From CAZUGH01 sp964619785 (GTDB lineage: Bacteria > Bacillota > Clostridia > Lachnospirales > Lachnospiraceae), in contig CAZUGH010000001.1 in NCBI GenBank assembly GCA_964619785.1, forward strand, positions 1 through 64,000: a DNA stretch of 64,000 bases, given 5' to 3'. The translations under genes were made by a program, and so were the position numbers. Shown piece by piece: positions 1 to 8,453 of this stretch (its first letter is position 1; each line of letters begins with the position of its first letter). A model generated the notes under the pieces. The model saw nothing but the letters and a program-made list of their open reading frames with translations, searched no databases and had not been told where the DNA came from.

Positions 1-564
1 ATTCAAGGGGATAATGATGAAGTAGTAAAGAAAAAGCCAGTTTGTGCTAAAGGAAATATTCGGATTGAAGGGACAATAAAATGGACAAAAATATATCCTG
101 TTTTTTATACAAAAAGAGAATATACCAGTAAAAATATACGCCTTACAATCCTGCAGTTAGGTGGAAAACAGATTGCTCTAAAAAATCCATTAAAACAATT
201 TGATAAATCTTCTAAGTATGGTATAATATCTAAGGTATGCTACAAAAATGAGAATCATTTTCTTGGAATTGACTTTACGGTTTATCAACGCGATTATCGC
301 GCTTTTGTAGAAAAAAAGTGCCGCTATCATGTTGACCAGATGAAAAAGCTAGCAGCAAGGGATTATTCCAGTTATTTAAAACAACAGGAGAGGACAGGAT
401 GCGTTATCCTTTCGAAGGAAGCCAAATTGTACCCAAGTGATAAGAACTGGTTATTACAAGCATCTACCCATATGATTGTACCACAAGAGCAAACCAAACA
501 AGTCAGGCAGGAAGAATGGAGTGTTGAAGATGGAACAGATGATGGAGATTCCAGTGGAACATGA
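1..564 (+). CDS. yqfD: Sporulation protein YqfD, C-terminal part (cut by window edge)
   Basis: The frame is open from base 1 to a TGA at 562-564, giving 187 residues without a start, so this is the C-terminal part of a longer gene. The family (YqfD/SpoIV-like) is a membrane protein of the mother cell made during sporulation; the part visible here is the soluble, beta-rich, basic region. The call rests mainly on position: yqfD directly precedes phoH and ybeY in Bacillus and Clostridia, and the residues fit that family's C-terminal style. Its last 35 bases overlap the phoH start, suggesting translational coupling. The transmembrane segment expected upstream lies outside the window. Confidence 0.75.
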   Translation: MQGDNDEVVKKKPVCAKGNIRIEGTIKWTKIYPVFYTKREYTSKNIRLTILQLGGKQIALKNPLKQFDKSSKYGIISKVCYKNENHFLGIDFTVYQRDYRAFVEKKCRYHVDQMKKLAARDYSSYLKQQERTGCVILSKEAKLYPSDKNWLLQASTHMIVPQEQTKQVRQEEWSVEDGTDDGDSSGT

Positions 565-1522
565 GAAGAATATTTTTGGTGGGCTTGATTCCTATGTGAA
601 AAAGATAGAGAAGCAGCTTGATGTTCAAGTTGTTCTTCGTGATGGTGGAATCAAGATAACAGGTCCCGAAGATTCTGTTGCTAAGGCAGAACGTGCTTTT
701 CAGGAGCTATTGACTTTATCTATGAATGGTAACGATATTACAGAGCAAAATGTTGATTATATATTAGATTTATCACAAAGCCAATCCGAGACAACAATGG
801 CAACGATTGATAAAGATGTGGTTTGTCATACGATACAAGGAAAACCGATTAAGCCAAAGACATTAGGTCAAAAGAACTATGTTGATCAGATACGCAACAA
901 GATGATGGTATTTGGTATCGGACCTGCCGGTACTGGTAAGACATATTTAGCAATGGCGATGGCGATTAAGGCATTTAAGGAAGACGAAGTAAGCAAGATT
1001 ATACTTACTAGACCTGCCATTGAAGCAGGTGAGAATCTAGGTTTCTTGCCAGGTGATTTGCAAAGTAAGATTGACCCATATCTTCGGCCGTTATACGATG
1101 CACTCTATCAGATTATGGGCGCGGAGAGTTATCTTAAGAATTCCGAAAAAGGACTCATTGAAGTGGCTCCCCTTGCGTATATGAGAGGGCGAACCCTAGA
1201 TAATGCTTTTATTATACTAGATGAAGCGCAAAATACGACACCAGCGCAGATGAAGATGTTCTTGACTCGAATTGGATTCGGATCAAAAGTAGTGATTACG
1301 GGTGATCTTTCACAAAAGGATCTTCCGAATGGACAACAGTCAGGACTAGAACAGGCCGCATTCGTTCTTAAGAATGTTGAAGAGATTGGATTTTCTTATT
1401 TAACCAATAAGGATGTTGTTCGACATCCATTAGTTCAAAAAATTGTACATGCTTATGAAAAATTCGAAGCTAGGGAAAAGTACAAAGAGAATCGTAAGCC
1501 AGCAAATCGGAGGAAATCATAA
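530..1522 (+). CDS. phoH: PhoH-like ATPase
   Basis: P-loop NTPase of the PhoH/PhoL family, thought to act in RNA metabolism together with YbeY. With the start at 530 it has 330 residues. The Walker A motif GPAGTGKT is at about residues 131-138 and the Walker B IILDEAQ at about 228-234; the N-terminal 100 residues carry a KH-like RNA-binding stretch. I chose ATG 530 because GGAG lies 8 bases before it (518-521); the upstream ATG at 476 has no ribosome site and would add a basic tail absent from the family. It overlaps the end of yqfD, and ybeY follows after 2 bases, so the three are probably one transcript. Confidence 0.95.
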   Translation: MEQMMEIPVEHEKNIFGGLDSYVKKIEKQLDVQVVLRDGGIKITGPEDSVAKAERAFQELLTLSMNGNDITEQNVDYILDLSQSQSETTMATIDKDVVCHTIQGKPIKPKTLGQKNYVDQIRNKMMVFGIGPAGTGKTYLAMAMAIKAFKEDEVSKIILTRPAIEAGENLGFLPGDLQSKIDPYLRPLYDALYQIMGAESYLKNSEKGLIEVAPLAYMRGRTLDNAFIILDEAQNTTPAQMKMFLTRIGFGSKVVITGDLSQKDLPNGQQSGLEQAAFVLKNVEEIGFSYLTNKDVVRHPLVQKIVHAYEKFEAREKYKENRKPANRRKS

Positions 1523-1524
1523 CG

Positions 1525-2022
1525 ATGACATTATATCTAGAAAATGAGGTTGATGCTAAGTTTGAATTTGATATAGAAGAGATATGCAACCGTTGCATTG
1601 AAGCTGTTCTTAACAATCTAAAGTGCCCTTATGAATGTGAGATTAGTGTTACCATTACAGACCCTAAAGGAATTCAACAGTTAAATAAACAATTCCGCCA
1701 GGTAGATTCCGTTACGGATGTATTATCCTTTCCGATGATGGAATATGAAAATCCTGCTGATTTTGAATCAGATGTATTTATGAATAGTTTGAGTATTTCT
1801 CCAGATACTCAAGAATTAGTATTAGGAGATGTAGTTTTGTGTGAAGAGGTAATACGCCGACAAGCAAAAGAGTTTGGTCACAGTGAACTACGTGAATTTT
1901 CATTTCTAGTTGTGCATAGTCTGCTCCATCTATGTGGATTCGATCATATGGAAGAGGATGAACGATATCAGATGGAAGGAATGCAAAGGGAGATTATGGA
2001 GCAATTAAATATAATGAGATAA
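1525..2022 (+). CDS. ybeY: Endoribonuclease YbeY (16S rRNA maturation, ribosome quality control)
   Basis: A 165-residue protein of the UPF0054/YbeY metalloprotease-fold family that acts in 16S rRNA 3'-end processing. The zinc motif HSLLHLCGFDH is complete, with His131, His135 and His141. GGAGG at 1510-1514 serves the ATG at 1525. It follows phoH after 2 bases, the usual neighbour in Firmicutes. Length and motif are normal for the family and nothing is odd. Confidence 0.96.
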   Translation: MTLYLENEVDAKFEFDIEEICNRCIEAVLNNLKCPYECEISVTITDPKGIQQLNKQFRQVDSVTDVLSFPMMEYENPADFESDVFMNSLSISPDTQELVLGDVVLCEEVIRRQAKEFGHSELREFSFLVVHSLLHLCGFDHMEEDERYQMEGMQREIMEQLNIMR

Positions 2023-2038
2023 GTTAAAGGAGAATGAA

Positions 2039-3175
2039 ATGGACATCAAAAGCAAATTAAAAGTAATTATTCCTGTTGCGGCTGTATTACTGGTTGCACT
2101 TGTACTAGTTGCAGTATTCACATTGGGCGGATCAAGTAAGACAGGTGAGCCATCACAGGTTGCAAATGAACCAGCAGTTGCCACAGCAGAGCCTACACCT
2201 ACACCAGATCCTCATGCAGGCAAGGTACAGAGTTATTTGACAGGTGAGTGGATAAGTGAAGCAAAAGCGGCCAAGAGACCATTTGCTATCATGATTAACA
2301 ACATTGGTTATGCCAATGCACATCAAAAAGGCACTGCTCAAGCAGATGTTTTATACGAAGCACTTGCTGAGGGTGGAATCACTAGAATGCTAGCAGTATT
2401 TCAGGATCCATCTAAGATTAAGAAGATTGGTTCCGTTCGTAGTGCTAGACATTATTATGTAAGCTTTGCAAGTGAGTGGAATGCTATTTATTGTCATTTT
2501 GGACATACAAGCTATGCATTAACTAAGATTGCAGCACTCGGTGTAGATAATCTGAGTGGTTTATCTGCAATCGGCAGCACCGTTTATGCAAGAGATAATG
2601 GTTATCGTGCACCACACAATGTATATGCTAGCGGTAAAGGAATGGTTGCCGGTGCTAAAAAGCTAAAATATTCATTGAAACAAAATATGAGTAAAGTAGC
2701 TAAGCATTATTCATTCTATGAGGAAGATACGGATCTAACTCCTGAAGTGACCGAGTCTAAGATTAAGGATGCAACGAAAGTTGTTCTTCCATTCTCTACT
2801 TATTCTACTGCATACTTCACCTACAACGAGAAAGATAAAGTGTATGAGAAGTACGAATATAAGACAAAGCATATGGATACAGCAGCTAACAAGCAACTTA
2901 CATTTAAAAATGTCATCATTCAGTTGGTTGAAGAGCGCAATATCGATCATAATGGATACCAAACGATGAAGATTCATAAGAAGCGTGGCAAAGGATATTA
3001 TTGCACGAATGGTAAAGTTATTCCGATTGAATGGAATAAGAATGAAGAAGAAGGAAGAATGTGTTATTGGGATATGAACGGTAAGAAGCTTAATGTCAAT
3101 GTAGGTAAAACTTATATTGCTGCTTTCCCTACTTCTGAGAAAAAAGGAATCACATTCACGGCAAAGAAAAAATAG
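2039..3175 (+). CDS. DUF3048 (YerB-like) membrane-anchored extracellular protein
   Basis: A 378-residue protein with one N-terminal hydrophobic segment (about residues 8-30, rich in Val, Leu and Ala) followed by a Ser/Thr/Pro/Glu linker. There is no lipobox cysteine, so it is likely an uncleaved anchor with an extracellular body. The body resembles the DUF3048/YerB family, with the typical early stretch RPFAIMINN and later GSVRSARHYY. The function of the family is not established. It sits 16 bases behind ybeY with the ribosome site AAAGGAG. Confidence 0.8.
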   Translation: MDIKSKLKVIIPVAAVLLVALVLVAVFTLGGSSKTGEPSQVANEPAVATAEPTPTPDPHAGKVQSYLTGEWISEAKAAKRPFAIMINNIGYANAHQKGTAQADVLYEALAEGGITRMLAVFQDPSKIKKIGSVRSARHYYVSFASEWNAIYCHFGHTSYALTKIAALGVDNLSGLSAIGSTVYARDNGYRAPHNVYASGKGMVAGAKKLKYSLKQNMSKVAKHYSFYEEDTDLTPEVTESKIKDATKVVLPFSTYSTAYFTYNEKDKVYEKYEYKTKHMDTAANKQLTFKNVIIQLVEERNIDHNGYQTMKIHKKRGKGYYCTNGKVIPIEWNKNEEEGRMCYWDMNGKKLNVNVGKTYIAAFPTSEKKGITFTAKKK

Positions 3176-3192
3176 AAGGGACGATCTTTTAA

Positions 3193-4830
3193 GTGAGTTC
3201 TAAAGAAAAAAAGAGTTCAGATTTCTTAAAACAGGGTGGACTGCTCGCAGCAGCCTCCCTGCTTGTACGTTTTATCGGAATGTTATATCGTATTCCGATG
3301 TCCAACATATTAGGAGAGCAGGGTAATGGTATCTATGGATTGGCTTTTGAAATCTATGATATCGTACTTATTATATCAACTTATAGTATGCCTTTAGCAC
3401 TTTCCAAGATTATATCTACCCAAAATGCACAAAGACAGTATCGTAATATGGGCAAGACATTTAAACTAGCCTCTGTTTTTGCGCTTATTTCTGGTGGATT
3501 TTTTGGAACACTCTTATTCTTTGGAGCTAATTTTGTTGAAAGTCTTTATCCTAAATACCCTGGTGTCAATATACCACTTCGTGTATTAGCACCAACGATT
3601 TTTATTGTTGGATTTCTCGGTGTAATTCGCGGCTTTTTTCAGGGCAAGAGAACGATGGTCCCTACCGCAGTATCACAAGTTATTGAACAAATTATCAATG
3701 CATGCGTCAGCGTTTATGCTGCACATCAATTTATTCAAATTCATTCTGATTCAGAATTTCAAGCTGCCTGGGGTGCCGCCGGAGGTACGTTAGGTACCTG
3801 CTTAGGAGCATTATCTGCTTTGATTTTTATGGTATTCATTTATCTATGTTATCGGCCTGTTAAAATCAAAAAAGAGCGACAAGATCCACATCGTCGAGTC
3901 ACATCCACAAAGAATATTTACTTGATTTTATTTGCGACAATTATACCAATTATCATAAGCCAGACTGTTTATCAAATCAGTGGAATTATTGACTATTTCC
4001 TTTTTGGGCAAATCATGGGAGAACGAGGAGCATCAGGGGAAATGATTTCATCACTTGTTGGGATGTATAGCTCCAAATATCGAGTGTTATCAGCAGTTCC
4101 CATTGCAATATCTACTGCCATGGCTTCCTCTATGATGCCAAGTGCAGCTGCTTCCTTTGCCGAGGGCAAGATTGATGTTGTTAAGGAAAAGATTGCATCT
4201 GCTGTCAAATTCAATATGATTATTGGTTTTCCATGTGCCTTTGGTCTAGGAATCATGGGACAACCCATCATTAAGCTATTATTCCCTGGATTTGACTATG
4301 TATTTAGTGGATATATCATGTTAGCGGGCTTTGCTGCAATTATTTTCTATGCATTATCCAATGTAACAGGTGGTGCATTGCAAAGTGTTGACCATATGAA
4401 GACGCCAGTTATTCATTCGGCGATATCATTATTAGCACATATTATTATTGTGACAGCTTTTCTGAAATTCACAGATATCGGAATTTATGCATTAGTAATT
4501 GGCAATGTTACATTCCCAATTGGCGTATTTGTACTTAATTTTCACGCATTGAAGCGCTTTATAGGTTATAAGCAGGAGATTACAAAGACAATTCTCACAC
4601 CATTATCTGCATCAATATGGATGTCAATTCTTACATTCATGATTTATTGGACCATGGGATTTGTGATACCATCGAATCTAATTCGAGTTATCATCTCAGT
4701 TATGATTGGAATGGTTGTATATTTTGTTGTATTCATGCTATTAAAGGGAATTAATAAAGAAGAATTGCTTGAGATGCCAATGGGACTTCGCATCTATAAG
4801 CTAGCTCATAAATTTAAATTAATGAAATAA
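3193..4830 (+). CDS. MOP-superfamily lipid flippase (YtgP/MurJ-like polysaccharide biosynthesis protein)
   Basis: A 545-residue polytopic protein with about 14 hydrophobic segments. It begins with the characteristic pattern of a short basic cytoplasmic tail, LVRFIGMLYRIPMSNILGEQG, and a first membrane pair found in SpoVB/YtgP/MurJ-type exporters. Its length is close to Bacillus YtgP (lipid II flippase) rather than SpoVB, so a role in peptidoglycan precursor export is my preferred inference. The start is GTG 3193, with a weak GAAGGGA ahead. A second member of the same superfamily occurs at 60462-61949. A bidirectional terminator follows. Confidence 0.85.
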   Translation: MSSKEKKSSDFLKQGGLLAAASLLVRFIGMLYRIPMSNILGEQGNGIYGLAFEIYDIVLIISTYSMPLALSKIISTQNAQRQYRNMGKTFKLASVFALISGGFFGTLLFFGANFVESLYPKYPGVNIPLRVLAPTIFIVGFLGVIRGFFQGKRTMVPTAVSQVIEQIINACVSVYAAHQFIQIHSDSEFQAAWGAAGGTLGTCLGALSALIFMVFIYLCYRPVKIKKERQDPHRRVTSTKNIYLILFATIIPIIISQTVYQISGIIDYFLFGQIMGERGASGEMISSLVGMYSSKYRVLSAVPIAISTAMASSMMPSAAASFAEGKIDVVKEKIASAVKFNMIIGFPCAFGLGIMGQPIIKLLFPGFDYVFSGYIMLAGFAAIIFYALSNVTGGALQSVDHMKTPVIHSAISLLAHIIIVTAFLKFTDIGIYALVIGNVTFPIGVFVLNFHALKRFIGYKQEITKTILTPLSASIWMSILTFMIYWTMGFVIPSNLIRVIISVMIGMVVYFVVFMLLKGINKEELLEMPMGLRIYKLAHKFKLMK

Positions 4831-4832
4831 AA

Positions 4833-4855
4833 AAGGCGGCCAGATTGGTCGCCTT
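4833..4855. terminator. Bidirectional rho-independent terminator
   Basis: AAGGCGGCCA and TGGTCGCCTT pair over 10 bases (one G-T wobble) around a 3-base loop. On the minus strand the stem is followed by a run of T, so it should stop the minus gene that ends at 4868; on the plus strand the T tract is poor. It lies between convergent genes. Confidence 0.8.
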
Positions 4856-4867
4856 AACTTTATGCTA

Positions 4868-5722
4868 TTATGCTAAATAATCATTAAGATAGTTGTCCGT
4901 CAGTTCCTCAATCAGAGAATCATCTGCCTTTGGAAACTCATCAACTGCATCTTGCAACATATTCTCTAAGTAAATGAAATATCTCTTTTCTTCCGAAGAT
5001 TCACTTTCACCAAGTTGTGTGAAATATTCATCTGTAAATCGTTCCTTCATCCACTGATTAATCTTATCCGTTAAAGTTTCTTCCTCACCAATATTTGCTT
5101 TGATTCGTGATGCCATTATGAGCGAGTGGATTCCAATAATCGTGAATATAACAAAGAGTATCAGCATGGTAACAATTGAAAATGTAGTCATTAATGTGAG
5201 TATCTTCAAAACATTTAATATAATAAAGATAAAACCAAGTATGGCAAATCCTAAGAACGAATACCCACTGAATTTAAAATCATTATATTTATCTGCTGTT
5301 TTAACATAGATTGAACTTTTCGAGTTGCGAAGTTCACGAAGAATCTCTTTCCCCTTTTCTTCTTCGACATCATCTTGCTCCTCATCGGATGGTACTACAA
5401 CTTCGTCTGGATTCGATACGGTATCAATGTTGCTTTCCATAGCAACAGCAAATCCAATCATTAATTTCTTAGCTTGTTCTAATTTACTCTCGGGAACTAA
5501 TATTTCCTCATCACCAAACTCATTCTCAACAATCTGATAATCGGTCAATCCCTCATGTTCCATGAAAGCAACAAATTTCTCTGTTGTATCATGACTAGGA
5601 GAAGTGAAGAGAATCTCTTTATTATCAGCGGCGGTAAGTTCATCAACTAAATCAACGTCACATTCTGAGCATCTAGTGATACCTTCCCGGTATTCATTCT
5701 TGCATTTTGGGCACCATGGCAT
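4868..5722 (-). CDS. Zinc-ribbon, DUF2007-like, two-helix membrane protein of unknown function
   Basis: A 284-residue protein. The N-terminus carries a zinc ribbon with Cys4, Cys7, Cys18 and Cys21. A DUF2007-like segment follows (about residues 35-95, pattern ILFTSPS then an acidic ILVPE), then an acidic linker. Two adjacent hydrophobic segments follow at roughly 160-205, and the C-terminal tail is acidic. I chose the ATG at 5722 because AGGAGGG lies 8 bases upstream; the longer frame to 5764 adds 14 residues with no ribosome site. It stands alone, divergent from the radical SAM gene. The role is unknown; a small-molecule or protein sensing function would be a guess. Confidence 0.7.
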   Translation of the reverse strand: MPWCPKCKNEYREGITRCSECDVDLVDELTAADNKEILFTSPSHDTTEKFVAFMEHEGLTDYQIVENEFGDEEILVPESKLEQAKKLMIGFAVAMESNIDTVSNPDEVVVPSDEEQDDVEEEKGKEILRELRNSKSSIYVKTADKYNDFKFSGYSFLGFAILGFIFIILNVLKILTLMTTFSIVTMLILFVIFTIIGIHSLIMASRIKANIGEEETLTDKINQWMKERFTDEYFTQLGESESSEEKRYFIYLENMLQDAVDEFPKADDSLIEELTDNYLNDYLA

Positions 5723-5847
5723 AGCTAAGTCCCTCCTTTGTTTTCTTAAGTTACATACTAGCATAACGAAATGTCAAATTCAAGAATAGTAAGATAAATC
5801 TTTTTATGGTATACTAGGCTTACTTTAGAAAGGAATGGTTCGTAATT

Positions 5848-7725
5848 ATGAAGCGTAAATTAGCATTATCCCACGAGATACTTATGCAGGTTGAAAAACC
5901 AGCTCGTTATATTGGTAATGAGATTAATATGGTAAACAAAAACCTTGATGATATTGATATTCGATTCTGTATGTGTTTTCCAGACGTATATGAAATTGGT
6001 ATGTCACATCTAGGAATACAGATTTTATATGATATGTTCAATCAGCGAGAAGACACGTATTGCGAACGTGTTTATTCGCCATGGACTGATTTGGACAAGA
6101 TTATGAGAGAGCAGCAAATTCCATTATTTGCGCTAGAGTCACAACAGCCTGTTAAGAATTTTGATTTTCTTGGAATCACGATTCAATACGAAATGTGCTA
6201 TACCAATATTCTTCAGATATTGGATTTATCGCAGATTCCAATCTACGCAAAAGATCGTGAATGGGGAACTCCAATTGTAATCGGTGGTGGCCCATGTACG
6301 TATAATCCTGAACCAATCGCAGATTTCTTTGATTTGTTCTATATTGGAGAGGGCGAAACCGTTTATGATCAGCTTCTTGATCTGTATAAAGAGTTCCGCG
6401 CAGATGGTAAAAGTCGTAGAGAATTTCTTGAGGCAGCTGCTACAATCGAAGGAATCTACGTTCCTTCCTTGTATGAGATTCATTACTTAGAAGATGGGCG
6501 AATTCAAGAGATGAAGCCATTATCAGATCAGGTTCCAACGAAAGTGAAAAAGCAAGTTGTCGCGGATGTGAGTGATACCTATTATCCGAAAGCTCCATTA
6601 GTTCCTTATATAAGAGCAACTCAGGACCGTGTCGTACTCGAGATTCAGAGAGGCTGTATTCGTGGATGCCGTTTTTGTCAGGCAGGTATGATATATCGAC
6701 CGATTCGCGAACGTAGTTTGGAGTTTTTAAAAGAACATGCGATTGCTATGCTTGAAAGTACTGGATATGAAGAAATATCCTTGAGTTCGCTTAGTTCTAG
6801 TGATTATTCTAAGCTTCCTGAATTGGTATATTTTCTAATCGAAGAATTTAAGACAAAGGGTGTCAATATTTCGTTACCATCACTTCGAATTGATGCATTT
6901 TCCTTAGATGTTATGAGCAAAGTTCAGGATGTCCGAAAGAGTAGTTTGACTTTTGCTCCAGAAGCAGGCTCTCAACGAATGCGAGATGTGATTAATAAAG
7001 GACTTACCGAAGAAGTAATTCTTAACGGTGCACTTGAAGCCTTCCAAAGCGGTTGGAATCGCGTAAAATTATATTTTATGCTTGGATTACCTGGTGAGAA
7101 GGAAGAAGATATCGAGGCAATCGCTACTTTGTCAAATGAGATTGCTGCGACCTATTTTTCCATGCCAAAAGAACAGCGCAATGGACGACCTGAGATTGTA
7201 TCTAGTACATCATTTTTCATTCCTAAGCCATTTACACCGTTTCAGTGGGCGCCGATGGATACGGCTAACAATTTTGAAAGCAAGAGAAAATTTCTTCTTG
7301 GCAAGATAAAAGAACAGATTAACCAGCGTTCCATCCGTTATAATTGTCACGATGCCGAGACTTCAGAATTAGAAGGCATCTTTGCAAGGGGCGACCGTCG
7401 TCTAGCACCTGTGATATTGGCAGCTTATGAAAAAGGTTGTCTCTATGATGCATGGAGTGAATTTTTCCGTGCTGATTTGTGGCAAAAAGTGCTTGAGGAT
7501 TTTGGTGTTGATATTCCATTCTATACAACAAGAGAACGTGAACATGATGAGATTTTCCCATGGGAATTTATTGATATCGGCGTAAGCAAGGAGTTCATGT
7601 GGCGCGAGTATCAGAATGCGAAAAACGCGAAAGTAACTCCTAATTGCCGAATGCAATGTAGTGCTTGTGGTGCAGGTACCTTTGGTGTAGGTGTATGTGT
7701 CGAGAAACGAGGTGATGCCAAATGA
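5848..7725 (+). CDS. Radical SAM protein, TIGR03960 type (B12-binding-like N-terminus)
   Basis: A 625-residue protein. The N-terminal 200 residues resemble a cobalamin-binding Rossmann domain (GMSHLGIQIL, then VIGGGPCTYNPEP). The radical SAM site is Cys270-x3-Cys274-x2-Cys277 (RGCIRGCRFCQAG). A cysteine-rich C-terminus (CRMQCSACGAGTFGVGVC) resembles the extra cluster region seen in this subfamily. The reaction is unknown. It overlaps the following DUF2344 gene by ATGA, its constant partner in Firmicutes and Actinobacteria, so the two proteins probably work together. A good extended -10 (TGGTATACT, ending at 5815) lies 32 bases before the start. Confidence 0.9.
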   Translation: MKRKLALSHEILMQVEKPARYIGNEINMVNKNLDDIDIRFCMCFPDVYEIGMSHLGIQILYDMFNQREDTYCERVYSPWTDLDKIMREQQIPLFALESQQPVKNFDFLGITIQYEMCYTNILQILDLSQIPIYAKDREWGTPIVIGGGPCTYNPEPIADFFDLFYIGEGETVYDQLLDLYKEFRADGKSRREFLEAAATIEGIYVPSLYEIHYLEDGRIQEMKPLSDQVPTKVKKQVVADVSDTYYPKAPLVPYIRATQDRVVLEIQRGCIRGCRFCQAGMIYRPIRERSLEFLKEHAIAMLESTGYEEISLSSLSSSDYSKLPELVYFLIEEFKTKGVNISLPSLRIDAFSLDVMSKVQDVRKSSLTFAPEAGSQRMRDVINKGLTEEVILNGALEAFQSGWNRVKLYFMLGLPGEKEEDIEAIATLSNEIAATYFSMPKEQRNGRPEIVSSTSFFIPKPFTPFQWAPMDTANNFESKRKFLLGKIKEQINQRSIRYNCHDAETSELEGIFARGDRRLAPVILAAYEKGCLYDAWSEFFRADLWQKVLEDFGVDIPFYTTREREHDEIFPWEFIDIGVSKEFMWREYQNAKNAKVTPNCRMQCSACGAGTFGVGVCVEKRGDAK

Positions 7726-8453
7726 AGACAAGGTTTCGATTTACCAAGATAGGGTCAGTAAAATATATTGGACATTTGGATTTGATGAGATTTTTCCAAA
7801 AGGCGATACGACGTGCCAAGCTTGATGTTGCTTATTCTAAAGGATATAGTCCTCATCAATTGATGTCTTTTGCTTCTCCACTTGGGGTGGGAATTACAAG
7901 TGATGGCGAATATATCGATGTGGAATTTAACTCCCTACCAGATATGGAGAAGACAGAGTTACTCGCTTACATGAATCAATTTATGACGGATGAAATCTTT
8001 ATGACTGATTTTGAAGTATTGCCAGATAATTTTAAGACCTCGATGGCATTATTATCTGCTTGTGATTACCAATTATCATTGAGAGATGATTATGAATTAC
8101 CAGCAAATTGGAGAGAAGAATTTGAAAACTACATGTCAAGAGCAGAAATAATTATATTGAAAAAGACGAAGAGAAGTGAAAAAGAGGTTGATGTAAAGCC
8201 TTATATCCTACAGTATGCATTTTCCTCAGAAGAATTTGAACGAAAGATACAGGCAAAGCTTCCAATCAACCATGGTGAAGAGTTTTCATCTGACTCTACA
8301 TTGTATCTTCAATTGACATCAGGTAGTTCGGTAAATATTAAGCCTGATTTGATTATGAGTGATTTCATTAAATGGATGGAGCTTGACTGGAACCCTTACT
8401 CAATCCAGATTCATCGATTAAACATGTATTTTGGAGGCGGTGCGAATGTCTAG
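7722..8453 (+). CDS. TIGR03936/DUF2344 radical SAM-linked protein
   Basis: A 243-residue protein opening with RFRFTKIGSVKYIGHLDLMRFFQKAIRRA, the conserved start of the DUF2344 family that accompanies TIGR03960 radical SAM proteins. In some genomes the two are fused. No catalytic residues are obvious; it may bind the RNA or protein substrate. It overlaps the upstream gene by 4 bases and the RNase G gene by 8, so all three are translationally coupled. The family is sometimes found next to RNase E/G genes, as here, which hints at an RNA-related function. Confidence 0.88.
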   Translation: MKTRFRFTKIGSVKYIGHLDLMRFFQKAIRRAKLDVAYSKGYSPHQLMSFASPLGVGITSDGEYIDVEFNSLPDMEKTELLAYMNQFMTDEIFMTDFEVLPDNFKTSMALLSACDYQLSLRDDYELPANWREEFENYMSRAEIIILKKTKRSEKEVDVKPYILQYAFSSEEFERKIQAKLPINHGEEFSSDSTLYLQLTSGSSVNIKPDLIMSDFIKWMELDWNPYSIQIHRLNMYFGGGANV

